From Saururus chinensis (Eukaryota; Streptophyta; Magnoliopsida; Piperales; Saururaceae), in the NCBI GenBank assembly GCA_035235625.1, contig CP141142.1, positions 17,184,995 to 17,248,994 of the forward strand: DNA of 64,000 nt, written 5' to 3'. A program made the position numbers and the translations under genes. Positions 12,353-23,728 of the stretch are shown here, one piece after another. The first letter of the stretch is position 1; every line of letters starts with the position of its first letter. Under the pieces are notes generated by a model. It was not told where the DNA came from and searched no databases. It worked only from the letters and a program-made list of their open reading frames with translations.

Positions 12353-12411
12353 CGCGGTGACGAACGCGCGTTCGTCACCGCGCGCATGACGAACCCGTGT
12401 TCGTCATGCGC
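12353..12411. repeat. Two adjacent GC-rich palindromes in the LTR
   Basis: Positions 12353-12382 are a perfect 30-bp palindrome (half-site CGCGGTGACGAACGC). It is followed at 12382-12411 by a second with 13-bp arms GCGCATGACGAAC around CCGT. The 3' LTR has only one (22 bp perfect, 19318-19339). The pair lies about 90-150 bp upstream of the TATA box. Confidence 0.9.
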
Positions 12412-12499
12412 GAACGTGGTTTCGCCGGCGCTAGTGGGCGCCGGCCAGTTTTTTTGGCGGCGCCGGTGGGCGCCCACCGGAATATTCTTCCGCCTCCCC

Positions 12500-12507
12500 T
12501 ATAAATA
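12500..12507 (+). promoter_or_regulatory. TATA box, chromovirus 5' LTR
   Basis: TATAAATA within CCCCTATAAATACCC; conserved at 19432-19439 in the 3' LTR. Confidence 0.7.
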
Positions 12508-13612
12508 CCCTTTCCGGCCAGTTCTTCACCCACATCCGATTTTCAACCCCTTTCACTATTTTCACCATTCCCGACCCGTTTTAAGTGCGATTTTCATGTT
12601 TCAAGACCCGTTTCCTACTAATTCAAGGGTGCTCTACGCACCAGAAGTGTTATTTTCTCGAGACAACCCCTCTAAGACCTTGAAAAACATGCCCCTTCCC
12701 TAATCTTCCATTTTCATCCTTTTACTGTTTCTGGGCCATTCCTAACCCTTTTTAACCCGTTCCAAAGCCCTACCCTACTTAATTAAGGGCATTCTACACG
12801 TTGGAGTGGTTATTCTGCCAAAATTCTCACTCGAAGGCTGGTATATTAAGGCGGGACTCTCTTTACTCTACGAGGAGATTTCATTATATTTTGCACGTGT
12901 TATAGGTAGGTAGCTTTAAATTCTAATCATATGCCGAGATTTTTACTCGCTAAAGTTTTACTAATAGTTTTCGGTTACTTTATGAAAACAAAAGCTCTGA
13001 TTTTAAAATCATCTCTTCTTTTCAAAAAATTCTCTGAGTTTTGGGCAATCGTGCCGTCTGGATAGTTCTCGGTTCCTCGGAGCTAAGAATTATTATGATT
13101 TTGGATACCGCCAAATTTGGCATCTGGCGCGCACAGGATTGGGATGTCATGGGTAAATCCCTTCCTTTCTGTCTCGCGTTGCCCCATGGGCGCGGGTGTA
13201 AGTCGTCTGGTATCGCGACATTCTGTGATTGTGTTTTCAGGTTTTCCGGATGTTTTCCAAAAGAAAAATGGCATGTGCACGAAGCATATTCTTAGAACTT
13301 AATTCGACCTACTGAGTATGAATCTACTCACCTACCCTCAGACTCTGCAGGTGTTTCACTCGAATATGAAGGAGTCGACGAAGGGTTTCCTTAAATTGCA
13401 GTTTGGTACTGCTATTTTTGTACTTTATGTAAATTATTGTACTGACTGATGTATAAAGGCATGTGATGCCCAATTTTGACAATCTTTGTATAATACACAG
13501 TGTGTTGTAATTACTGTTTTAGTACACGGTGATCCTTGGCAATTGTAATTAAATTTTGTTACGTTTTCAACAATTGTTTTCTTTTATTCAAAAATACGAG
13601 GGACGTTACAGT

Positions 13613-13625
13613 TGGTATCAGAGCC
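13613..13625 (+). other. Primer binding site, chromovirus
   Basis: TGGTATCAGAGCC, exact complement of the plant initiator-Met tRNA 3' end, two bases after the LTR. Confidence 0.95.
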
Positions 13626-13740
13626 AAGGTTCTACTGTCTACTAAAAAGTAATTAAATCAGTCAATACAATTATTTATATTTTATCGTATGTTTTCCTAT
13701 TTGAAATGTCTTAATAAATTTTTATGTGACGCTAAAACAG

Positions 13741-14229
13741 ATGTCAATGCTCAGGCATAAGACATATCTGTCAAGCAATCTTTATCATTCTACTGCTCGT
13801 AAATTGCCGCTTCCAATGGAAGGAAGTTGTAACAAGAGTATGTACAATGAGGGTAAGGCACCCATCGAAATTTCAAACTCAGAAGATTCTGAAATCTTTT
13901 ACACCCCTGGTTCACCCACAAATAGTGACGTGAACGAAATCATAGTTATCCCGGACTTGCCTACTCCAGGAGAAGAGTCTGAAGAAGATCCCTCCTTGGA
14001 ATTGGAAGAAAGTGAAAATTCTAATGAGGATAACCCTGAGTATAAAATGGATTTTGACCTGAACGAACTGCCCCCACCTGAGGTCTGATGGGTGGAAGAG
14101 CCAGGCGTCCAGCGTCTCCTGAAAGGGAAGGAAACCGGAAGGCATGGAATGCCCGAGCGGTGCACCTTTTGTGGACTTTTAACCCACTTTTTCTTTGAAT
14201 GCCCTAAAGCTAGAACCTTTCCTCTCTAA
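13741..14229 (+). pseudogene. Extra ORF upstream of chromovirus gag with CCHC zinc knuckle
   Basis: A frame from the ATG at 13741 runs to TAA at 14227-14229 with one internal TGA at 14086-14088. The first about 115 codons encode a basic start, then a strongly acidic, proline-containing middle (SEDSEIFYTPGSP, then many Glu/Asp) ending DFDLNELPPPEV. The part after the TGA, in the same frame, ends with CTFCGLLTHFFFECP, an exact C-x2-C-x4-H-x4-C zinc knuckle. The TGA could be a CGA altered by one C-to-T change. The frame is separate from gag (which starts at 14418 and has its own CCHC). I do not recognise this protein. It could be an accessory nucleic-acid-binding protein or a relic of a captured gag or host gene. 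Confidence 0.6.
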
Positions 14230-14417
14230 AGTCATGACTACTTAGAGAAGAAGGTCTGTAAAAATCTCGAGTAAATAGTTCCGTGGGAACAATTTTGATG
14301 TGTACTACAGTGTTTATAAATAGCTAACGTAACTTTTGAGTGATGTAATGACACTTCAAGGTTGTTATGAAGTAAGTTTGTTTTCTAAATATCTTGATGT
14401 TACTAATCCATGTTTAG

Positions 14418-15443
14418 ATGACGAACGTTAGTGGTAGCGATGCTCAACCGGCAAGTAGCTCAACTCCACCAAATGTTACTACGCCGGTCACTTTGACAAC
14501 GGGAGATCCTATGATGCATTTCGTGGACTTATTAATGCAAAGAATGACTCAAGGATTCCAATCGAATCATTCCAATCATTCGACTAATTCGGGAAATAAT
14601 ACCCACGGTGAAAAGGATAATTTGTTGGAACGCTTTAAAAAGCTTGCACCAGCGTTTACGGGGGAAGACGGCCCTGAGGCCGCTGAAAGGTGGACCTTTG
14701 AAGTTGAATGGATTTTTAAAGCAATGAAGATCCCCGATGATCGTAAGGTGCCACTAGCCACTTTCTCTATGACCGGCGAAGCTGCTTTCTGGTGGCCTAC
14801 AGCAGAAAGAAATTTCTTCACGGATGGTGATCATATTAAGTGGGAGGAATTTAAAGAAGTTCTATACGATAAATATTTTCCTCCTCATGTCCAAGAAAGA
14901 AAGGAAAAGGAGTTTCTAGATCTACAACAAGGAGGGTTAACGGTGACTCAAAACGAGAATAAATTCGTACAATTACAACGTTTCGCTTCGGATTATTGTA
15001 CGACAGAATTAAAGAAAGCTCGGAAGTTCGTAAGGGGCCTAAATAATGGATTAAGAGGAAGAATTGTTAGCCATCAACCCACGACTTTTGCCAAAGCAGT
15101 TGAACTAGCCTCTATCCTAAAACAAGATTATATGGAATTTGTGGTTGGACGTAAGGACCGAGGACAAAATAATAGTTTCCGACCCGATGAGAGGAAAAGG
15201 AGGCTTACGTTTAACAATCAGAATAATCGTAAGTTTCAAAAGCCCTCAGAATCACCTTCACAGCCAAGGGGAGAAAGGAAGCTAGAAAAATGTCCGTAGT
15301 GCAGTAAAATCCATCCTCTTGGATCGTGTTATCGTATCGAAAGAAAATGCTTTTTCTGTGGTGAACAAGGCCATCAGATTAAAGACTGCCCAAAGAGGAA
15401 AATGCAAGAAGAATCAAAATCGGAGCAGAAACCAAAAGCTTAA
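14418..15443 (+). pseudogene. Chromovirus gag, one in-frame stop
   Basis: Gag builds the particle and binds the RNA template. The ATG at 14418 starts a Ser/Thr/Asn-rich N-terminus, followed by the retrotransposon gag core (PEAAERWTFEVEWIFKAM, then FSMTGEAAFWW and KYFPPHVQERKEKEFLDLQQG), all typical of plant Gypsy gag. A TAG at 15297-15299 follows a basic linker in KCP-stop-C. The same frame continues to a perfect CCHC knuckle CFFCGEQGHQIKDC (15348-15389) and ends at TAA 15441-15443. Read through, it is 341 codons, a normal size. The TAG is probably a CAG with one transition. Confidence 0.92.
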
Positions 15444-18400
15444 GGGCGGGTCTTCGCAATTACTGCTGAGGAAGCTCAAGCGTCGACCGCAGTCATTCAA
15501 GGTACACTTCTGGTCTTGGATAAATTAGCAAAAAACTTGATAGATCCAGGGTCGACGCATTCTTTCATATCGTTCGATTTTGCTTCAAGTCTTGGCTATC
15601 CTATTTTAGATTTAGGATGTCTTAGAAGTGTCCACCCCGATGGGAAAAACATTTCTAGCCTGTAAATTTCTTCGGGGGATATCTATTTCCTTGGAGAAAT
15701 GCCAGTGGGAGGCCGACCTTATTCTCCTAAATATGACCGACTTCGATGTCATATTAGGTATGGATTGGTTAGTCAATAACGAGGCATTAGTGGACTGCAA
15801 ACAGAAGAAGGTGATCTTTGAACGAGGCGAAAGAAGTTTTACTTTTTATGGGCTTAAGGATCATTCTAAACCATGTGTCATCTCAGCAGTCAAAGCCCGT
15901 CGGCTTTTAAGTAAAGGATGTCGGGCTTATCTTGCTAGTGTGGAAACTAATGAGACTACTACATTTAACTTGAAGAGCATTGACGTAGTACAAGATTTCT
16001 CTGACATTTTTCCTGATGATCTCTCTGGTCTATCACCAAAAAGAGAGATAGACTTTACTATCAAGTTGATGCCAGGAGCAAGCCCTATCTCTAAAGCACC
16101 TTACCGCATGGCTCCTGCGGAGTTAAAAGAGTTAAAAAGTCAATTGCAGGAATTGCTTGAGAAAGGACTCATACGACCCAGTGTCTCTCTTTGGGGAGCA
16201 CCGGTCTTATTTGTGAGAAAGAAAGACGAGTCGCTAAGGTTGTGCATTGACTACCGACTTCTCAATGCCATCACTGTAAAGAACAAGTACCCCTTGCCTC
16301 ATATAGATGACTTATTTGATCAATTGCAGACGGCCAAAGTTTTCTCCAAAATAGATCTACGGTCAGGTTATCATCAGCTAAGGATACGAGATGAGGATAT
16401 CTCTAAGACAACTTTCCATACCCGGTATGGCCACTATGAGTTTTTAGTGATGCCATTTGGTTTAACAAATGCCCCGACCGCTTTCATGGATCTCATGAAT
16501 AGAATTTTTCAGCCCTTTTTAGACAAGTTTGTAATCGTGTTCATCGATGACATCCTCATCTACTCTAGTAGTTTAGAAGATCACCGAGTGCATTTACAAG
16601 TTGTTCTGCAAACATTAAGGGATCATAAGCTATACGCCAAGTTTAGCAAGTGCGAATTTTGGATGGAACAAGTGGTGTTCTTAGGACACGTTGTTTCAAA
16701 GAACGGAGTATCGGTGGACCCAACCAAGATTGAAGCTGTCATCAAATGGGAAAGGCCAAAAACAGTAACGGAAATTCGGAGCTTCTTAGGCCTTGCGGGT
16801 TATTACCGAAGATTCATCCATGGATTTTCAAGCATTGCCCTACCCCTGACAAAATTGACAAGGAAAGGAGTTAAATTTGTTTGGGATGAAACTTGTGAAC
16901 AAAGTTTCCAAGAACTAAAGGAAAAATTAACAACTGCACCTATTCTGGCTCTGCCGACTGGTAGTGGGGGTTTTGTCGTGTACAGCGATGCTTCTAAAAG
17001 AGGATTAGGATGCGTATTAATGCAAAACGGAAAGGTGATAGCATACGCTTCACGAAAATTAAAGAAACATGAAGGTACTACCCTGCTCACGATTTGGAGT
17101 TAGCAGCGGTAGTTTTTGCTTTAAAAATTTGGAGACACTATCTATATGGGGAGATGTTTGAAGTTTTCACCGATCACCAAAGTTTAAAGTACATCTTTTC
17201 CCAAAGTGATCTTAATATGAGGCAAAGACGGTGGATCGAATATCTTAAGGATTATGACTTTTCCATCAAGTATCATCCCGGAAAAGCCAACGTGGTAGCT
17301 GATGCTTTAAGTCGCAAATCCGGAGGATTAACTTCTATGCTTGTTAAGGAATGGAAATTATTGGAAGAAACAATAAGTTTACAACCCGAGCTACAAGCTG
17401 GAAACAAGAAATCTTTCATTGCCACCCTAAAAGTAAAATCAGTACTAGTTGAGCGTATTCTTGAAGGACAGAAAGATAATGAAGAAGTGCAAACTCTACT
17501 TGAAAGATCTGACTTCACCCAAGGCTCTGATGGAAGTGTATGATTTCGAGGACGGTTGGTAATACCCCAAATTCCTGAGCTAAGGGAAGACCTATTACAT
17601 GAAGCACATCGTTCTCGATATACCATCCACCCAGGAGGAACGAAGATGTATCAAGTTTTTAAAAGGAGTTTTTGGTGGAATGGAATGAAAAAAGATATAG
17701 GAGAATATATTTCGAGATGCTTAACTTGTCAGCAAGTTAAAGCCGAACACCAAAAACCTTCAGGGTACCTTCAAACGATTGAAATCCTCGAGTGGAAGTG
17801 GGAACACATTACTATGGATTTCGTTTCGGCACTACCTAGAACTTCACAAGGCCATAAATCCATTTGGGTGATCATGGATCGACTCACAAAGAGTGCACAT
17901 TTTCTTCCATTAACAAGAAGCAATCTTTAAGTTCTTTGGCAAAATTGTACGTGAAGGAAATTGTGAGTCGGCATGGGATACCGCTATCGATCATCTCAGA
18001 TCGGGATAGTCGATTTACCTCCAAGTTTTGGCAAGGATTTCAAGAAGAATTGGGTACAACTCTCAAGTTCAGCACTGCTTTCCACCCACAGACGGATGCT
18101 CAATCAGAAAGAACTATTAAAACTTTGGAAGATATGTTGCGCGCTTGCACAATGGATTGGAAGGGTAACTGGGATGAACATTTACCATTGGTCGAATTCG
18201 CCTACAACAACATCTACCATAGCAGCATAGGTATGGTGGCACCTTATGAGGCATTGTATGGACGACCTTGCCGATCACCGACGTGTTGGAATGAAGTGGG
18301 AGAACGAAGATTGATTAAGTCTGAACTTCTGCAACAGTGTGCAGATAAGGTGAAACTTGTTAAGCATCGTCTAATGGCATCCCATAGTCGTCAAAAGAGC

Positions 18401-18859
18401 TATGCAGATCAGAGACGGAAGGATGTTGACCTTAGCGTGGGAGACCATGTATTACTAAAAGTTTCGCCAACCCGAGGAGTCATGAGATTTGGAATTAAAG
18501 GCAAACTAAGTCCTTGCTTCATAGGACCGTTTGAAATTTTGGACAAAGTAGGAGCTGTGGCTTATAGATTAGCCTTGCCTCCACAACTCAGCAATCTCCA
18601 CGACATATTTCACGTGTCCATGCTTAGGAAATACGTCCGAGACTCCTCTCATGTTCTTGATCAGAGTTTAATAACTCTCAAGCCCGACCTATCATTCAAA
18701 GAAAAGCCACTTAAAATTTTGGATCATAAGGAACAAATCTTGAGGTCAAAAAGGATCCCCTTAGTCAAAGTGCTATGGCAGTACCATTCCTCAGAAGAAG
18801 CTACTTGGGAGCTAGAGAGCGAAATGCAAAAGAAGTACCCTGAGTTATTCATTCAGTGA
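15444..18859 (+). pseudogene. Chromovirus pol: protease, RT, RNase H, integrase, chromodomain-like end
   Basis: Protease: LIDPGSTHSFIS at 15537-15572 holds the active-site Asp, but the usual DSG is DPG. A frameshift follows, then [10 protein letters not shown] near 15740. [22 protein letters not shown] near 16240 and catalytic FIDDIL at 16540-16557, with [12 protein letters not shown] near 16785. RNase [11 protein letters not shown] near 16981 and [10 protein letters not shown] near 17168, crossed by a frameshift at about 17095. Integrase: HHCC-type motif near 17610-17740, core DRLTKSAHF near 17879 with a frameshift near 17930, then SDRDSRF near 17998 and the GxxP region. The end (VKVLWQYHSSEEATWELES, near 18769) is a chromodomain-like module that would target insertion to heterochromatin. 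At least three frameshifts and one UGA make it inactive. Confidence 0.95.
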
Positions 18860-18890
18860 ATAATTCAAATTTCGAGGACGAAATTTCTCT

Positions 18891-18902
18891 AAGGGGGGTA
18901 GA
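18891..18902 (+). other. Polypurine tract, chromovirus
   Basis: AAGGGGGGTAGA ends one base before the 3' LTR. Confidence 0.85.
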
Positions 18903-18903
18903 T

Positions 18904-20542
18904 TGTAATAACCCTAATTTCTAACACGATTTTCTTATATATTTTGTTATTTATAATTTTCCTAAGTGTTGGTTAGAGCACGTGGAGACGAGCGTAACAA
19001 GTCTTAAAACGCAAAAATCGGAGGTCGGGAACAAAAGTTATGACCTTGGGAAATGTGTTCAACCGGCGGGACCCACTTTTGAAATTTAGGTAAAATGGTT
19101 TTTAAGTGGTCTTGTATCGTAGGGCTCATGAACATGAACTCAACGGCACCAAGAACACGCAAATCGGAGTTCGGGATCGGAAGTTACAATTTTTAAAATT
19201 TTGAGAAATTAAAATAAATAAATAATAAAATATTTATTTCAGCGTGGCGCGGTGCAGCGCAACGCGCGGTGTGTGCCGCACGGTGCACGCTAAACGCACA
19301 ATGGCCATGCGTTCGCGGTGACGAACGCGCGTTCGTCACGCGCGAACGTGGTTTTGCTGGAGCCAGTGGGCGCCGACCGGTTTTTTTGGTGGCGCCGGTG
19401 GGCACCCACCGGAATATTCTTCCGCCTCCCCTATAAATACCCTTTCCGGCCAGTTCTTCACCCACATTTGATTTTCAACCCCTTTCACTGTTTTCACCAT
19501 TCCCGATGCATTTAAGGTCCGATTTTCACGTTTCAAGACCCGTTTCCTACTAATTCAAGGGTGCTCTACGCACCGGAAGTGTTATTTTCTCGAGACGACC
19601 CCTCTAAGACCTCGAAAAATATGCCCCTTCCTTAATCTTCCCTTTTCATCTTTTTACTATTTCTGGGCCATTCCTAACCCTTTTTAACCCGTTCCAAAGC
19701 CCTACCCTACTTAATTAAGGGCATTCTACACGTTGGAGTGGTTATTCTGCCAAAATTCTCACTCGAAGGCTGGTATATTAAGGCGGGACTCTCTTTACTC
19801 TACGAGGAGATTTTGTTATATTTTGCACTTGTTATAGGTAGGTAGCTTTAAATTCTAATCATATGCCGAGATTTTTACTCGCTAAAGTTTTACTAATAGT
19901 TTTCGGTTACTTTATGAAAACAGAAGCTCTGATTTTAAAATCATCTCCTCTTTTCGAAAAATTCTCCGAGTTTTGGGCAATCGTGCCGTCTGGATAGTTC
20001 TCAGTTCCTTGGAGCTAAGAATTATTATGATTTTGGATACCGCCAAATTTGGCATCTGGCACGCACAGGATTGGGATGTCATGGGTAAATCCCTTCCTTT
20101 CTGTCTCGTGTCGCCCCATGGACGTGGGTGTAAGTAGTCTGGTATCGCGACATTCTGTGATTGTGTTTTCAGGTTTTTCGGATGTTTTTCGAAAGAAAAA
20201 TGGCATGTGCACGAAGCATATTCTTAGAACTTAATTCGACCTACTGAATATGAATTTACTCACCTACCCTCAGACTCTGCAGGTGTTTCACTCGAATTTG
20301 AAGGAGTCGACGAAGGGTTTCCTTAAATTGCAGTTTGGTAATGCTGTTTTTGTACTTTATGTAAATTATTGTACTGACTGATGTATAAAGGCATGTGATG
20401 TCCAATTTTGACAATCTTTGTATAATACACAATGTGTTGTAATTACTGTTTTAGTACACGGTGATCCTCGGCAATTGTAATTAAATTTTGTTACGTTTTC
20501 AAAAATTATTTTCTTTTATTCAAAAATACGAGGGACGTTACA
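18904..20542 (+). repeat. Chromovirus 3' LTR, 1639 bp
   Basis: Starts TGTAATAACCC and ends GACGTTACA. It is followed by AAAAG, then the resumed Copia LTR. It has one palindrome (19318-19339) where the 5' LTR has two. Confidence 0.95.
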
Positions 20543-21080
20543 AAAAGAGAGGAGGATGCCCTGAGCATTGGGCCGCCCCACTCCACTCCTCCTCTCTTCT
20601 CAATTGCCACCCCCTCTGTCTCTTGGATTTGGCTTACACAAAGAAGGGAGAATACCTGCGGCTGGCCGCCGCTCATCTCCCCTCTCCGTGATCTCTTTGG
20701 AGGGCTGAACAAGGAAGAAGACTCTCCTCCTTGGCTGGAACTTGAAGGCTGATTCAAAGGGCAATTCTTGCTATGATTTCTTGATTCCAAGCGTGGGTTT
20801 GTGAGGGATCAACACATAGGTAATCTCTTTTCTCCATAACTTATTTATTCTTGTGATTGGCGTGTAAGGGCTAGTTTTTAAAGGGCGTACAAGGGCTGGA
20901 ACACCTAGGTCAGTTCGTATTTGTCCTGTTTTGAATTTCTAATTGTATGATTTGTTGGTTGGATTTGTTTATTACTAATTGATTAGAGATCTATGCAAGA
21001 TTAATCTTAAAACTGATTTTTAATTGGGGTGCCACCCCCATCCCAACATGCTTTCGCTGATACAGCCACTCGACACTATG

Positions 21081-22093
21081 CACCAGCGTGCACTCTGCAC
21101 GTCTTTATATTTTCCTACATCTTACAGCCACTTTCTCACAACCTCATGTGCAGGGCCAAGCTCGCCAAGGAGCGTGCATGGCCCCGTACGCAGGACTTCT
21201 TAATGTTCGTTTAAGATCGTGTACCAGCCATATTTTACTAATGATTTAAAATGATGCTGGTTCATACATTAACGTCGTATCCTGTTGGGCAGGCGAGACT
21301 GGGGTTGACTAGTTCAATTTAATTAAGTCTGTAATAAACGCGTTGAGAGGGGCAATCTTCATTAACTCATATATCTTTTTCTGTTATATCGTGTCAACTC
21401 TAGATAGAGCTTTGCTCTTTTAGACGTCCCCATGGGGCATAATCTTTGACTCGTTCGATGTTCGTATTTTATGTTATGTAATTAATTTAATATTGTTCTA
21501 TAAGAGTTTTTATATATAAATATATTTATTTATTTATTCATATACTCGTATTAAGTCAATGTTTTTGTTCAAGGACGGAAAAGTTCGTCGTGCATAGAAG
21601 AAAATCCATATTTGCATGGGTCATGATGAAAGCAGCTGAGGTAACACACCAACAACGCTGTCGATTATGGTAACAACACTAGTGTGTAAATAGAGAATGT
21701 CTTTTCCAAATGAGAGGAATGTGTGTGTGACTGAGAGCATATTTTATTGCCAATGAAGAAATGTTCAAATACGCGTTTTAGGAACTGTGCCAACTCTTGG
21801 TGTTTTAATTTTTTTTATACCAGCGCGAATTTGGATTTTCATGAATCTGTATAGGTCATGTAAAACGCTTGTAATTGGATAAGTATTTTCACACCCCCCA
21901 AATTCTATCACTTCATTAATTTCTAAATACATCTGATAGAGAATTTTTTTTTCTTACACCCTAAAAACTTCTTTTTTGTTCTTCTTAGGATGGTGGGTTA
22001 AAAAATAAAAGAGAAAGAGAATGAGGAGGAGATAGAGGAGGAGGAGATTTGCGGGTGTAAAAGAAAGAAAAGGGATGGTGGGTTATAAGTCGA
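21081..22093. other. Unassigned DNA between the two Copia elements
   Basis: About 1 kb flanking the CTATG duplication on one side and the truncated Copia 2 LTR on the other. It holds A/T-rich runs (TATTTATTTATTTATT near 21525) and a purine-rich stretch near 22005-22080. No coding frame, LTR terminus or RNA gene is evident. It may be pre-insertion target DNA. Confidence 0.6.
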
Positions 22094-22846
22094 TGATGGG
22101 ACCCATGGTTAGCGAAAGGTAAACCTTATTGTGTGCTTGGCCGTGTGCAAGGGTTCAGGCCTCCGCGGGCTCTAAGAGACAGAGCCCACTCCCATTGTAT
22201 GTCCCTCTAGTCAAACTCAAAAAATTAGCAAGGAAAGCCCATTACAAGAAAGCCCGTTTATAGGCCCGCTTGAGAAAGGAATGGAGGAGAGTATAAAAGG
22301 GGAGAGAAGGAGAAGAGGATGCCCTAAGTGAGCAGTCCACACCCCCACTACTCTCCCTCTCCCAATCCAGCCCTTCCTCTCCCTCTTGGTGCGGCTCTCT
22401 AGGGTTTTGGAGGAAACCCTTTCTGGCCACCGCTCTCCTCCTCACTCTCACAACTCTTGGATGGGCAAATCAAGGACAAAGGGCTTCTCATTGCTTGGGA
22501 CGTCAAGGGATTGTTGGGGCATCTTCCTTGCTGATTTTGCATCTAAGTGTGAAGGTTTTGAGGGATCAACACATCTACAAGGTATTTACTCTCTCCCCAC
22601 TTGATTCCTCTGAGTTTGGTTGTGCGAATTGAATGATTTAAGGGTGTGCGAGGGGCTGGAATGCCCAAGGTCAGTATGTCATCATTCCATTACGATTTTC
22701 ATATATGCTTGATCTATGATTAGATGTGTTTTATTGCTTAATCAATTGATTTTTATGCATGTTATTGTAGATTAATTAAAAAGGCTAATTTTTTATTGGT
22801 GCACAACCCCATCCCACCTCGCTTTCACTGGTCTGACCACTCTACA
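22094..22846 (+). repeat. Copia 2 5' LTR, truncated
   Basis: Aligned with 27770-28501 of the 3' LTR and ending GACCACTCTACA. TATA box TATAAAAG at 22292-22299. Confidence 0.88.
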
Positions 22847-22847
22847 G

Positions 22848-22860
22848 TGGTATCAAAGCC
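22848..22860 (+). other. Primer binding site, Copia 2
   Basis: TGGTATCAAAGCC, one G/A change from the initiator-Met complement. Confidence 0.85.
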
Positions 22861-23728
22861 TAGGTTGGGATCGTTGGTCGCTGATCTAATCAAGATTTGG
22901 TTTTGATTTACTTGATCTAGGTTTTGCATGTTAGAATTGGGAAATTGATGAAATTAATTAATCTATAAGTTCCAATCATAGGGCTTTTAATTTAGAGTTC
23001 AAATTGAATGTATATTGGACTATTTTGATTGAATAGCATGCTTGAATTGATGTGATTTTGAGTTTAATTGAAGTTTTAATGTTTGTATACATATAGGGGC
23101 AAAAGGGTCAATTTGGCTTTATATTTTTTTCACAATTAATTCTCTGATCACATTCTGGTCACACACCCTCTTAGTGGTCAGCAAGAGTTAATTGATTTAT
23201 TTTTTATTAGAATAAATTAATTTTGTGAATTATAAGGGTATGAATTGACCGTTTTACTTGTTGTTCACCAATTTGAATTATCTTTGATAAGTTGTTGGGT
23301 AAAATTTTTGGTGTGTATTGAAGGGTAAAAAAAGACCAAAATAACCCTAGGGATATTTTGGTAATTTTGCACCAAATTTTTTTGGACAAAAATCTAAAAT
23401 TCTAGCAACCTCTAATATTTTTTATTTGTTGTGTTTAGTGTTGAGTTGGGTGTTTAGGGAATTCGAAAATCATAAAACACCTAGATAACCTAATTAGGGT
23501 AACTTCCTTAAGGAGGTTAAGGGGTAGTTGGGGTTATTTTTGGAAAGTGACCCAAACCCTAATTAAGGTATATCCAAATTAAGTAATTTAACATAATATA
23601 CTCAATTGTCCCTTAGCCTTGTTATTAGGCTAAGTTTTCTAAATAATTACCTTATTTAGAAGGGTTAGCCTTCATAGTATTAATTTACTATTATCTAGCT
23701 TTTCCTTTGTTGCACAATCGCTTCCAAA
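22861..23728 (+). other. Copia 2 untranslated leader
   Basis: AT-rich and collinear with the Copia 1 leader. No gene is supported. Confidence 0.7.

Larger units (their letters stand above)
11939..13610 (+). repeat. Chromovirus 5' LTR, 1672 bp
   Basis: Closely matches 18904-20542, with scattered, mostly transitional differences. The main length difference is an extra hairpin unit at 12382-12411. TATA box at 12500-12507. Confidence 0.95.
11939..20542 (+). mobile_element. Full-length Gypsy chromovirus, 8.6 kb
   Basis: Both LTRs start TGTAATAACCC and end GGGACGTTACA. The flanks are GAAAG (11934-11938) and AAAAG (20543-20547), a target duplication with one G/A change. The order is LTR, initiator-Met primer site, an extra zinc-knuckle ORF, gag, protease, RT, RNase H, integrase, chromodomain-like end, polypurine tract, LTR. 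RT ahead of integrase identifies Gypsy. The C-terminal chromodomain-like segment indicates a Tekay/Del-type chromovirus. Coding is interrupted by a few stops and frameshifts but is far better preserved than in its Copia host, consistent with a younger insertion. Confidence 0.95.
3934..21075 (+). mobile_element. Ty1/Copia retrotransposon 1 with two nested insertions
   Basis: The element is bounded by the target duplication CTATG (3929-3933 and 21076-21080). Its 5' LTR is split by a reverse solo LTR (4168-6543) and its 3' LTR is split by a chromovirus (11939-20542). Removing both insertions with their duplicated bases leaves about 6.15 kb. Order inside: LTR, initiator-Met primer site, gag, integrase, reverse transcriptase, RNase H, purine-rich tract, LTR, which is the Copia order. 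The protease and most of the zinc knuckle are deleted near 8925. The 5' LTR also lacks about 80 bp relative to the 3' LTR. Many stop codons make it non-autonomous. A second copy of the family lies at 22094-28501. Confidence 0.93.
11489..21075 (+). repeat. Copia 1 3' LTR (11489-11938 and 20548-21075)
   Basis: It starts TGCTAGACCATG and ends CCACTCGACA, directly followed by target duplication CTATG. It is interrupted by the chromovirus. The sequence joins smoothly from GAGAGAAAG to AGAGGAGGATGCCC when compared with the uninterrupted 5' LTR at 6680-6700. Confidence 0.92.

Noticed and set aside
16803-17090. 95-residue minus-strand frame inside the chromovirus pol
   Set aside because: Exact shadow of the RT/RNase H coding strand; no independent domain.
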